Shown here one piece after another: positions 34,223 through 45,887 of a DNA stretch of 64,000 nt. Numbering within the stretch: position 1 is the first letter of the stretch; every line of letters begins with the position of its first letter. The translations under genes and the position numbers were made by a program. A model generated the notes under the pieces. The model was not told where the DNA came from. It searched no databases and worked only from the letters and a program-made list of their open reading frames with translations. Origin of the DNA: Straminergon stramineum (lineage: Eukaryota > Streptophyta > Bryopsida > Hypnales > Calliergonaceae); contig OY987265.1 in the NCBI GenBank assembly GCA_963920665.1, positions 4,779,001 to 4,843,000 of the forward strand, given 5' to 3'.

Positions 34223-36449
34223 GTCGTACGTGCAGTGGAATGTCAGTACCATTACAACACCAAAACGTCGTAAAATTACTCGAAATATTGTCCGAAGGGA
34301 TTCTAGACCGTTGCTGCAAGCCGAGATTATCTGTATTACCAACTTAAGCACTCTCTTCACCTCTTTTCTCTCTTCCGGATTACTACCTTTCCAGAATCCA
34401 ATCCGGATCCAATCCAATCCAAAATCCGGATCCGTCTCTCCACACACACACACTAGTTTTTGGTGCCTCTGTTTTACCCTCAGAGGGTTTGCCTTTGATC
34501 TTGTAGAGGGTAGGGACTCACCACTCGTATTCCTCACACTCTCTTCTCTCTCTAAACTACACAAAACACACTTAGACCAAATGTTGCACTAGATCAGACC
34601 AAGAACTACTCTCACAACTTCCCGGATGGCCAATCCAGAAGGCAAGTCACTCAGAGCCATAACAAGTCCTTTCCACTACAAAGACAGATCAATAGAAATT
34701 GGAACCAATGGGGGATTGTTAGTCATTCACTAGATTGATCCTAGGGTTTGGTAGACCTTTCAGGGAGAATAGGATGGGGATTTTTCCACTGGCGGTTGCT
34801 TATCTCTACATGGAACCCTCCCTGGTATTCCGGACTCGCATCCACCCCACTCCTTGCCGGATTTCTGTTCTAGTATTTTAAAGGCACCGCACGCAATACC
34901 ATATTCACAAGCTTAAACTACGTCACAAACCTTCTCTCCCAAATCAAATCTAGTAACTTCAGATTTGGTTTCTTCCTTTCCTCCTCCTCTCTCTTACACT
35001 TCAACACTCTCACAAACAAACACAGGAAAGATGGATATATGACAGATCAATTCTTGAATGTCCACTTGGTGGCTCAGATTAAAGAAAGGATGGCAAGATG
35101 CGAATTGTAAAGCCCTAGGATGGAATGAGAGGACAACAAGCTTGTGCTCCCTTAAAAACTCAAAAACCCAAAGTCAAAAAGCCACCTGGAAATCCAGGTG
35201 ACCAATCCTAAACCTCTTGAGAAACCTAGAAAGTCAGATTCTACAAATCCAAAATACATACTTTGACGTTTTAATTTGTAGAAAATATGAAAAACAATTT
35301 TCAACAAAACTAAAAATTGGCCATTTGGGAGGACTTCTTGATGATGAGATTTGAGCAAAAAAATGAGTTCAAAACTATCTCTATTGTTTAGAATTGCGCG
35401 CGCAAGAGAGGCCTATTTGCACGAATGTGGAGGATATAAAATAATGAATTTTTAGATTCCCTTTGGTAGGCATATGTATGCCTACTAAACTAATATACCA
35501 TAGAAATTTCAGCTGAAAATCACTAATTTAAACCACTCAATAGTATAAAAAACCCCTAAATGTCAAAGTGTGACAAATTAACAAAATGGACTTTTAAATA
35601 TAAAATGATTTTTCAAAATTTCTGAAAAATAAGGATTAAAATAACAAGAAAGATATCTAGAAATTGCTTTTTTGGTTTTGGAATCGGATTCATAATTCAA
35701 AAGTTATAACGCTAAAAAAAAACGCAACAAAATTGGTAGGTGTTTCTTGCAATCACCAAGTTTTACTATTTTAGGATCAAAAGGTTGATCTTAAAAATAA
35801 AGAATTATGATTTTTCTATTGAAGATTTTGTGCAAGGATGCCCATTGCAATCTTGACTTCTTGTAGTGTTGAAGGCTCTTGGAAATGAGCCTCAAATACA
35901 CTTGATCTTGGAGGCAAAAACAGTAAATCACATTAGAAATTCATTCTAAAAAATTGTAGAATAGATTTTGAAAAACTGTAAATTGATTGGGGTTGTGCAT
36001 GCTAGGTCCTATAACCTCATATTTTTTTAGTGACTAACTTATTAGAGTTCACATGCAAAAAGTGAATTGAAATTTTTTCATACTTTATACACCCTCATGA
36101 TCAAAGATTATAATCTTTCAATCTCTAAGTGATATTATTATGTTTTCTTTTCCTATGTGATCTCTAATAAGTCTAGTTAGAATTTGTACGGTTACAATTC
36201 AACCGAAATTGGTACAACTTATGAAAATGTTGACTTCTTGAATTCTTGTTCAATTTAGATGAATTTTCAGCCCGTCCACCTGTCCAATGGATGGGGTGCG
36301 ACTCCAAGGTTCTATGTCCCCAGACGTCTGGGAAGTGGCGGATGTAGATGCTAGACGTCCATGCAACCATAAATAGAAGGGACTCACCACGTTCAACACA
36401 GGCAGATTCAAGTCCAATGCCATAACATATAGGTTGTGTATTTTCAGGG
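34223..36449. other. 5' interior of the hAT element, no domain recognised
   Basis: A transposase of this family would be expected to start with a BED zinc finger, but none was found here. A plus-strand frame at 34140-34592 and its minus-strand counterpart at 34136-34564 overlap and look accidental. A GC-rich patch at 36265-36380, with a TATA-like CATAAATAG, precedes the first recognisable transposase exon and may be its promoter. A probable acceptor (TATTTTCAG) ends at 36449. Confidence 0.4.
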
Positions 36450-38825
36450 ATAAATCATAATGCTGAAACATCAAGTGGACAATGTCCAACCCTATCGTCT
36501 TCTTTGAGTAGGCCTCAAAGACAAAGCCATCTAGTAGATGGTTTTAAAGAAATGGATAGACAAAATTTGGATGTGGTGTGGGCTAATTTCTCCTATTTGA
36601 CAAACATACCATTTGCAGTTTCTTGGTCTATGGCATTCAAAGAAGCAATAAAGAAGACAACTGAGTTTAAAAGGCCGTACAACCCGCCATCGTACCTTGC
36701 CCTACGAACAAAATTGTTGGACCAAGCGAAGGTAGATCTTGAGGTGAAGCTATATAAGAGGACCAAGGATTGTATAAGAAAATTTGGTGCAACCCTCTCT
36801 ATTGGTGGATGGAGCTTGGTTACAAATCGACCATTGGTAAATGCCATGCTCATGTCTTCTGCGAGGGGCCAATTCTTGGGATCTGTAGATACAAGTGGGT
36901 ACGAATAAAATATAGAGTACTTGGCGACTATTTTGGACGAATTCATACAAAAGGTGGGGATGGAGAATGTGGTACAAATCACAACGAACAACGCTCCTCT
37001 GAATCCCGTAGTATGTAGAATTATAACAAAGAAGTATCCGCACATTTCTTTTCAAGGTTGCATGGTGCACGCCTTGAATTTGTTGCTTAAAGATTGGGGA
37101 AAGCAAGCCTGGGTGACGGATGTAGTAGAAAAAGCCCACAAGGTTCTTACGTTTTTCAAGAAACGATACATGCCACTTGCAATATTTCGGACTTACCAAA
37201 AGGACCTCAGTTTGTTGATGCCAGGGGAAACAAGATTTGCCTCGAATTTCATTGCTCTTCACCATTTGTTGAAGGTAAAGGGAGCACTCCAATAGAGCGT
37301 GACAGATTCGTGTTGGGAGCAATACGTGAGGACATTGAACAACAAGAAAACAAAAAGTCACACAAAGTCTCGAGAGACGAAGAAGATAATAAACAATGAG
37401 TATTTTTGGAGGCGTTCCACTAATTTTGTTGACTTGGTGGGCGTCATTGTATATGGCCTATGTGATTTAGATGCAAAGACGCCATGCACCGGCAAGGTTT
37501 TACATATTATGAGAAAAATACGGAAACATGTGGCGGATTTAGAAATTGCACCTTTTTGGTTAAGCCTTGAGCTTGCCAAACCACTCAGAGAGGTGTTCCA
37601 AGTTCAATGGGAAATGGTGGAGAGTGATCTCCATTATGCAAGAGCTCTCTTGAATCCCTACCTACTTCAAGATAAAGAACTAGTCGACGATCTTGAGGCA
37701 ACCAATGCATGCAAGTGTGTTCTCATGCAAATTTGTAAACGTAGGGACTATGCAGACATTGTGAAGGAGTTCATGGCTTTTTGACATAGGGAGCCTCCTT
37801 TCCACAACATGTTGGATCCAAGTGAACATAAATTATTGGCACATGCTTGGTGGGATTTTGAAGGCGCTTGTGGGAAGCTAATTGCTCCAATTGCAAGGAG
37901 AATATTGGGCCAACCGGTATCCTCATCTTCATGTGAATGAAATTGGAGTAGCTATTCTTTCATTTACAACAAATCTCGAAACAAGTTGAAAACAAAAAGA
38001 GCCATGGATTTGGTGTATGTGTACACCAATTCAAGAATCTTGGCCGCATCAAAGGAGAAGGATGAAAAAAAGTGGTACCTTGAAAATGCACCACTTGAAA
38101 ATGTAGAATTACAAGAACTTGAGGGGTCTGAGGCAAAAGACGAGAGTAGCGAAGACGATGAAGACGAAGAAGGTGTTGATGTTGACGGAAATGAGGAATA
38201 TGGACACGAAGCAAGTGAGGACGACTCGATCTTTGATGAAGAAGAGGATATGGATGGTGACACGTACAATTTGGGAGGTGAATCATTTGAGAGAGGAAAT
38301 AAGTACGATGATGACGTCGGCAACAATGACCGAGATGAGTACGACTTTCCACTGGACGACGACCATTGTGGAAACGATGAAGGTGTACCTTCCATAGCAA
38401 GATTTGTGGATGGAAGCGGATTTCTGAGCAGCGATAAGGTCTTAAACACAAACAAGGAGGATACACATGTCTAAAGAGTGGCTCCTATTTTGACTACAAC
38501 TGCCAATGGTGGAACTTCGAAAGCAGATGAAGTGATTGGAAGTGACAAGTCTCCGTCCATAGCAATGGCCCAAGTAGAAAAGAATGACGAACTAAATGAT
38601 TGGGAGCAAACGAATGTAGACAAGACGAGCATGGAGTTTGGAGGAGGATTGGGGAGCAAAAGTAGTTGGGAACCGAGTACCTTGAACCCTAAAGCAAATG
38701 TTACAGGGAACAATGTAGGTTCTTATTCCATAGAATGCGAAGTCCAAATTTGCTTCACAAAGACCAAGGGACCAATGAAATCATGCCAAGTTTGCAACAT
38801 CCAACATGTAGAGGTCCTCAAATAG
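36450..38825 (+). pseudogene. hAT transposase (DUF659 and C-terminal dimerisation domain), inactivated
   Basis: One reading frame runs through five stops: TAA 36906, TAG 37293, TGA 37782, TGA 37938 and TAA 38472. The first part (36580-37260) matches DUF659: 'IPFAVSWSMAFKEAIKKT', 'YNPPSYLALRTKLLDQAK', 'GATLSIGGWSLVTNRPLVNA', 'VVQITTNNAPLNP' and 'GCMVHALNLLLKD'. The hAT dimerisation region follows at 37840-38040: 'WWDFEGACGKLIAPIARRIL', then SSSCE-stop-NWS, then 'NKLKTKRAMDLVYVYTN'. A very acidic tail (38100-38380, Asp/Glu clusters) continues in frame to 38825. All five stops could have come from Gln or Arg codons by C-to-T change. No BED finger is visible. Confidence 0.88.
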
Positions 38826-39496
38826 CTCCACATTCCCTATTTAAGAATGGGAGTATGACTTTGTTGGGTTTAGGAAATTCTCAATGTCGACTACGGGCTA
38901 TGAACATTTCAAAAAAAATGGGACGTATAGAGAATTCAAGATTAAACATTACTTCATTCACTAATAGCAAGGAAGATGAGACATTGACATCAATGCTGAA
39001 GAAGCAAGAGGCTTGCCGACCACAATCTTCCATTAGGCCATCTAACCCTCAATTGCAATCCTCGAATGCAATAAAGGCATTTTCCACAAAGGGGTGAAAG
39101 GCAGGAAAAACAATGATGAAAGAAACTCCTAAACCTAAGAACAAATGAATAATGGAGCCATTTGCCATCTCCCCAAACAAGAAAGTAAATGTAGGAAGAC
39201 CCCCACTTCATAAGCATATGCCTATTTTGGTACCTCCCTTCAAAAAAGGAAAAGCAATTGATTGTCTTCAAAAATGTGTAGGGAAAACCTTATTGCAAGT
39301 GAAGAGGGAGCAAAAGATGGACAAGCCTAAGCGGAAAGCTTTTGAAACTAGAAAAGTAAAGGAAGAAAGAGGGAAAAATGAATCACCTTTGTTGAACAAT
39401 GAAGAGAACACGTTAATGGATGATGACGACGGATTCCAATTAAGAGACTACAATAGTGGGGCAAAGGTGAAAGGAGATAGTGATTACCACCCTTAG
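38735..39496 (+). pseudogene. Frame-shifted continuation of the hAT transposon protein, or a second ORF
   Basis: In a different register from the transposase, a frame with two TGA stops (39095 and 39146) runs from about 38735 to the TAG at 39494. It is Lys/Ser-rich with basic clusters (KPKRKAFETRKVKEERGK). It overlaps the end of the transposase frame by about 90 bases, so a single frameshift there would make one protein of about 1,000 residues. Its last 50 bases lie inside the right terminal repeat. Confidence 0.5.
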
Positions 39497-40330
39497 GAAT
39501 TTAATCTTGGAAGAGGCTTGCACTTAGGCCATTTATAGGTGCTCAAAATCTTTTGATTTAGAGAGATATTGAGCTAAAAAATGTTAGTAGTACAAGTTGT
39601 TCAATTTATCTTGAAGAAATATATGACACTAACCAGTTCCCTTAATTGAGTTACTTGTCTAGTTTTTGTTCCAAGTGACATTCAAGAAAATCTTTTGTTT
39701 TTTGAACAACATTCAAGAAATTTTTATTTAGTTCATTGTGTGATTTTTTGTTATGAATTTTAAGTAAATTGAACAAAATAATTTCTAAAGCAATAGAATT
39801 CTATGAAATTAGTAACTAACCTTGCAACAAAACTTAAATCTCCCAATGTCAATATGTCACACTCACCCCATGTCCATGTGTTTTGTTTTGGACCAATGGT
39901 TATGTGGCCTTTCTTTCAACAAGGTTATGAGTTTTTTAGCTCCTTCAATTTGGAGGCTTGCATACTTGTATCAAAGGAGGCCAACATTGAGTATGCAATT
40001 TCCAGTATGCAATTTTTGTATGTGCTAATTGTAATACTTCATGGCATTTTTTAACACATTTACTTCCTTTTTTTCTCTATATGCTTGAAGCTGCCCATTT
40101 TTTTTCCAAGCAATTAGGCATCACCCTGGCCCAACCCCCAAAATGCACTCACCCCATGTGCCCGTCCGCCCTGTCGACCCATCTGCCCATCTACCCATCT
40201 GCCCCTGGATGGCAATCGAGTAGCGTTTGACTGCGTCGCCCGTGTCCTTTGAAACCGGGCGTCGGAACATTTGGACGTCCGATTTTCGGATGCGATTTCG
40301 CCATGGACATGCATCCGGGACAACCCTAAA
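39446..40330 (-). repeat. Right long terminal inverted repeat of the hAT element
   Basis: Inverted copy of 33378-34222. The outer tip differs by a GC-rich insertion with CCATCTGC-type short tandem repeats (40155-40205). The same family is represented by the fragment at 400-700. Confidence 0.88.
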
Positions 40331-41224
40331 ATAGCGGAAGGCACATACAGGATTGTGAAGAAGGTACACATTACAAAACTTCAAAGCATCCCTAGTTGGA
40401 TGGAGTTCACCACAGAGAGTTTAAAGACAAAAGACGAGAAGGATAAGCATCATGAAATCATAAATGAGGCTGGAGGATGTGCGGTCAAGCATCTAGGCAT
40501 AATTAGACTTTCTTTCCTACATCCAAAAACAATGGAAGGCTACTCACTTTGGTGGAATGGGAGATCTTTAATTTCTTTCTTGGCCAAATACAACAACAAA
40601 GTGAATGAATCAGTTGGCGTGGATGATATTGTGAAGCAAATAGGTACTAGGCTGACAACATAGGAACTTAGATGGATCGCAACATACTGCAGAAATCACA
40701 TGAATTTGGCACTGTCTTTGCTTGTTATTGTGGAGAAATGCCATGATGCGAAGTACATATACAACAACTTGTCTACATCCTATGTCTTGCTCCATTTTGA
40801 TCATTGGAAAGAAAATACAATGTACCTAGGGATTGGGGATTGGGGATTTTCTAGCCCAGTTGTAGAAAATGAGCCATCAAAGTATGGTTATGAAACGATG
40901 GGCAAACTTCAAAAAGTAAAAGTTGTTCGAAAGTTTGTTCCTCCATAATTGTTCTATGTTTATGGAGATGCAAGCTCAACGAACTCACTTCAAGTCATGC
41001 AACAAGTGCATATATACTCTATGGTTGTTGATGCATATGTAGTGGGATGGATAGCAAAAAGGATTTGGAATGAAGAATGGGATTTACAATATTTTACCAC
41101 CCAAAACCTAGAGCAATATGTAAACCTCAAGTTGAAATTGAGAAGCCTCCAAAAAGAAGATTTGAGAGAAAGAACGTGTATATTAGATGTTTTGGACACA
41201 TTAAGGAAATCACTGTACTGCTAG
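40331..41224 (+). pseudogene. Kinase-like reading frame, 3' piece (decayed)
   Basis: A frame starting at the transposon edge continues in one register to 41224 with two stops (TAG 40661, TAA 40946). It shows the order of kinase landmarks. An alpha-C-like segment reads 'HEIINEAGGCAVKHLGIIRL'. The catalytic-loop relic is 'YIYNNLSTSYVLLHFD', where HRDLKPxNVLL is expected and the catalytic Asp is absent. 'LGIGDWGFSS' stands where the DFG segment should be. 'FVPP', stop, 'LFYVYGDASS' stands where APE is expected. Then comes 'SMVVDAYVVGWIAKRIW', like the helix F region. With the piece at 33321-33377 it reads V-K-I-A across the insertion. I infer a pseudokinase or dead kinase gene; the subfamily is unknown. 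Confidence 0.6.
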
Positions 41225-43820
41225 ATTATGCCACACTATTGTTATCATAGATAATTATGTGTAGTTTTTACTTTGTTGAAGTTTAGCATTTGGCATGTGC
41301 TAGTTTTTTTAAAGCCAAGGGATATTTACCTATCATCCCTAAAGACAATCATATGTACTTGGCATTCACCCAAGAACAAACTATATGAAAAAGTAAAGAT
41401 ATATTCAAAATACTTTTATATGCAATTATTGTTTTTATTTCTTATAGGACCATGTACAAATTGATGATGTATCATGTCTAGTTTCCTGATTGATCCACTC
41501 ACAATCACACCCAATAGAAAAGTACATGTACGAGATAAAAGACAAGTTAACACATTTCTATATTATGAATATAGATATAGTAGGTCAAGTAGCCAAGTTT
41601 GAATGGAAAAGTGCATGGACCTGATGTGAAGGTTGTTTGACATCCATAAAGATATATAGATGTAGCAATTTAGCAATTCAAAGTAGTTTAAATGTTCTTC
41701 ATTGGCTAGGAGAGTAGGAGGTGATGTGTCATGGGGGTGGGGTGGGTGTCTTGTCTCCTCCAAGTCAATTGTGGCTACTTGTTTTGCATTCTTTTCTTGC
41801 AATGATATTCTATTTAATTTGTGTTAAAAACAAAAAAGAAAGTATTTTAACTTTTTAAGAAGACTGCCATCCTATCACTTTCCTTTTACAAAGACTACTC
41901 GGTAGGTGTCCATGCCACCACCAACTTGCATTCACACCTGGATGTGCAATTGCGCCTAACTCCACTTATGTCCACGCCTCGTCGGAATTGTGTCCATGTC
42001 TAGACGTGCGTCTGTGCCCTCATAAGCGTCCGCGCTTCGGTGGAATTGCGTTCGTGCCCAAATAGGCATCTGCAACCTTCCTCGATTTCCGTCCATGCCT
42101 ATACCAGCTTGCGTTTGTGCCTTGTGTCTCTCTTCACAGTCAGATGTCAATGAGGTAAGTCCACGTCGATTTTTTTACCTTTGCAAAAAGTCAACTATGT
42201 ATTGACTACATCAAATGGGTAGCACCTCCACTGAATGGGCGAATCGGACAGACGGGTAAGCGGACAGTTCGTCCAGTGTGACAACCTTGATAGAAAATTG
42301 CTATTTCTCTTGCAAAGAGCAAAAAGTTTAAAAATTGTATTTTTGCATATCTAACTATAGGATCTTATACTAGACTAGGATAAGAATGTTTTGAAGAAAT
42401 TTTAGAGACTTATAATGCATAGGTTGCAAGATGTTTGTGTTTAATGTGCTTCAGGGGGGTAGTGAGCAGTTGGAGTAGCAATATACATGCGAACAAATGA
42501 TAGGGTATTTTAAAAAAATGGGGGCAAAAAATTATAAATGGGTTTAGAATAATATAGGATATCGAAAATGGCATTGGACGTCTTTAAGGTACTATAGGGT
42601 ATGGAATAATAGGTCCCATTAGAAAATTATGTAATGATAGCATGTGAAAAAAAAAATCATACCCCTCTATAAAATAGTGGTTGTTCGCACCTATATCTTT
42701 ATTTTTTTAACACATTGACCCCCCTAAGTTAAAGTGAAGAAAACTAGATACTTTGCTTCTTATGTGACTTGATTTAAAGACTTTAAATCTTCTTAATTTA
42801 AATTTGGGGTTAAACAACTTGAAATGCTCTTGCACCTCAACAACAAATGTAAGATTAAAATTGATATTGTTCTAGCTTTCATTAGAAGGCCAACACCAAG
42901 AAGGCTCAGACTTCGAGTTCCAAATAGAGAGTGTGCATAAAGTATAATATTGCAAAGAATATATCCACTTGATAAGGCTAGCATACAAGTCTTGCAAGCC
43001 ACACATTCTTGAATACCTTCCATCTAAATGTCTTTCTACGCATCCCTTCCTTGTGGAATACACTTGTCAAGGCATTAGAGAACTGCTAGAATTCAAGTTT
43101 TGTGACTAGCTATACAAAGCGGTGCTTCAAATAAAAATGTATGGTTTGTACTCAAATCTTACCATCTACTAATTTTTAGTGCCAAACTGACACAAATTTC
43201 TTATCTCAATGGAGTTCTAGAGCCAACTCAAATTAAGAACTTTGGCTTCCAAAAATGGACTCTCCTCGTCTCAATGTTGGCAACATTCAAAAGAGTAGTG
43301 ACATATCTTAGTCTTATAATAGTGGCTATGCACTATACAAGAAAACCAAAGGTGAGAAAATTCCACTTAGAAGCAAATAAGACAAAGCCAAGAATGCAAG
43401 CATGCAATGTAAATTCTAGGCATACCAATGACACCTAGAAATTGAATGTAAGGAAAATGAATAGGTTGCTAGGTACAATGATCCATTACTTCACCAACAA
43501 TCAATTTGTCAATTTTTTCTTGGTAATTCTTGGAAAGCACTAAAAGGGAACCTATGTGAAAGTTACATCTTATTCCACTAAGATAGATCTCTCTAGTTCT
43601 ATTGAATGGTCAAGACTTCTTCTAGGTGTACTCAAAATCCCTTGACAATACACTTTCTAGAAATTCGAGATCTTGAACCACAAAACAATCCTCCAAATCC
43701 AACCTCTTTCAATTCAAAAGTTGTCAAAAAGACGCAAGTAATTTTCTTAGAGATTTGGTTCAACCAAGATCTATATACACAAAGTTGTAAATAATTGCAA
43801 ATGATAGACAAATTTTGAAT
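41225..43820. other. Intergenic region
   Basis: Mostly AT-rich. A GC-richer patch at 41890-42150 consists of imperfect repeats around 'GTCCATGCC', 'GCGTCTGTGCC' and 'GGAATTGCGT', with another at 42220-42290. Minus-strand frames at 42793-43063 overlap each other and lack domains. No gene is supported. Confidence 0.45.
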
Positions 43821-45885
43821 AGTTGCCCATTAAGGCTTAGGCTCCGCAAATTCGTGAGACCTCCTAAATGTTTCAACAAATTCTGAATTGTACACCCTTC
43901 AAGGTTCTAATTTTAAAGACCTCTGAGACCTCCAAAAGATTTGGGTAAGCTCTAGATTCCACTTTCTCCAAGATCCAAGTGATTAAAAATTTGACAACCT
44001 CCATCGAATTTGGTAGCTTCCTGAGCTTTCAACAACCTACTAGCTTCCACACTTCCAAATTGCTCAACATTCCAAAAGACTTGCATAAATTTTGGATTCT
44101 ACTTTGTACAAGATCCAATTGATTTAGAGTTAGGAGGCTTCACAAACCAATCTTGTAGCTCTTCAAGCTTGCAACAACTTTCAGATTCAACACTTCCAAT
44201 TTGCTCAAACTTCCAAAGCATTTGTATAAAAATATGAACTCCACTTCATCCAAGATTGATTGATAGGTTTCAAAGCCTCCAAATAAATCTAGTAGTTTCT
44301 TGAATTTGCCACAACCTTACAAAATTAACACTTCAAGGGCATTCAAGATAACTTCAAAATTCCACATCCTTTCAAGTATTGGAGGACTCACAATGAATTA
44401 GGTGGCTACACAAGCTCACCATTATACTCTAGATTCAATGCTTCCAATTTGTTCAACGCTCCAAAAACATTTGGATAAATTTTGGATTTCTTTTCTTTTG
44501 AAATCTAAGTTTTCAAGTATTGGAGACCTCCAAAACAATTAGATAGCACCACGAGCTTACCACAATCACCTATATTAACCCTAAAATGACGAATTGGTAA
44601 TTGGGGAGGAGAAGTATGAAGTGGGCCTAAAACCGTAGGGTCACAAACAAATGAATTTCTGGACTTAGATTGGTGACAATGATGTACAAGTTGTATGGAG
44701 TTCAGAGATCATCCATCCTAGCACCCCGAATAGCATTAGAGTAAAGAAGAACATGTTGGCAGAGGAATTGGTTGCGTGATTCTTGACAAGATATCGATTA
44801 TTTCTAAGTAGGATAGGTACACTAGAATAGCCAAAAAATTTGCACAAGGATTGGCACGGAATATGAGGAGATGGATTCAGAAATTTCAATACCAAGGCAA
44901 TAATCACATGAGATAATATCAACAAATTGCACAAGAATCTACATAGTGTACAACTTGCATTTCATTCGCAAATGTGAGTATAGAAAGCGGAAATGCCCGT
45001 AGCATGACTTTGTAGCAGGTCCATCAATTCATTTTAGAAGATTCTTGTGAATATTCCAGTATCGGTCTGCTTCTCATCTTTTGATAATTTTCTTCTAGTC
45101 CACTAGCACAGTGCATTTGGTTAGATCCTCTTCCCACTAGTGACAAGCATCTCATACTATTTTTATTGATGTGGACAATTTTTCCTTGCGACAAACTACT
45201 TGTTGATTGCATCTTCAAGTCCCTCAACCTCACAAGGCGGCTACCCACATGCTCAAGAAAAAATGAGATGAAAAATCCATTTATTTTCTCATCCACATTG
45301 CCAAACTGTCATCTAAACACCACAAAATGGCACTAGCAACAATACAAGGTTAAACCTTTTCAAGTTCCTCAAATTTCTAGAGGATATGGATAAACTTTGG
45401 AATGAACTGAATTGAAGATTCAACTTCTTTAAATTCTTGAAGTCTCCTAATAAAATTGGGTACCTTTACAAGCTCACTACAACAACCAAGATTCAATACT
45501 TTCAACTTCTTGAATATTCCAAAAGATTTGGGTAAACTTCAAATTCCACTCTTAAAGATCCAAGTCTTCCAAATTATAAAGGCCTCTCAATGAATTCAAT
45601 AGCTCCTTGACCTCACTACACCACCTCAAATTCAAAACTTTCAACTTGTTTAATGTTCCCAAAGATTTGGGTAAACTTTGGATTCTGCTTCTTTCAAAAT
45701 CCAAGTCTTCCAAATTGTAGAGGCCTCCCAATGAATTCAATAGCTCCTTCAACTTACCACACTACTTAAGATTCAACACATTCAACTTACTCAACATTCT
45801 GAAAGATTTTGGTAAACTTCAAATTCCACTCAAATGAAGATCCAAGTCTACCATATTATAAAGGTCTTCCAAAGAATCTTGTAGC
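43821..45885 (-). pseudogene. Decayed distal part of the LRR array
   Basis: LRR-type units recur on the minus strand with many stops and indels. Landmarks are the complement of 'CAA..TTC(A/C)A(C/A)TT.CTCAA' followed by 'AAAGATTTGG.TAAA'. Units are clear at 45340-45885, where a short frame at 45552-45752 still reads LGGLYNLEDLDFERSRIQSL and LPKSLGTLNKLKVLNL. They become faint at 43860-44560. A stretch at 44600-45320 shows no LRR pattern and may be an insertion. Confidence 0.6.
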
Positions 45886-45887
45886 TC

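Larger units (their letters stand above)
33378..40330 (+). mobile_element. hAT-type DNA transposon with very long terminal inverted repeats (6.95 kb)
   Basis: The ends TTTAGGGTTGTCCC..GGGACAACCCTAAA bound a unit whose left (33378 to about 34222) and right (about 39446-40330) arms are inverted copies. Between them lies a decayed hAT transposase on the plus strand. No 8-bp target duplication, usual for hAT, is visible. A 3-bp AAT (33376-33378 and 40330-40332) is possible if the terminus starts one base inside. Flanking sequence on both sides belongs to a kinase-like frame, which supports these boundaries. The element is inactive: its transposase carries at least five in-frame stops and a frameshift. 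Confidence 0.88.

Noticed and set aside
37960..38466. Minus-strand Ser/Pro- and His-rich frames of 163-168 codons
   Set aside because: They are the complement of the Asp/Glu-rich tail of the transposase (GAA/GAT codons) and have no independent support.
42220..42290. Another copy of the hAT terminal tip (CCAGTGTGACAACCTTG)
   Set aside because: Similarity is limited to the CAACC end and GTCC-rich composition. The inner terminal-repeat sequence does not follow.
44600..45320. A nucleotide-binding (NB-ARC) domain belonging to the LRR gene
   Set aside because: It lies on the C-terminal side of the array, and no P-loop, kinase-2 or GLPL motif is visible in either strand's frames.
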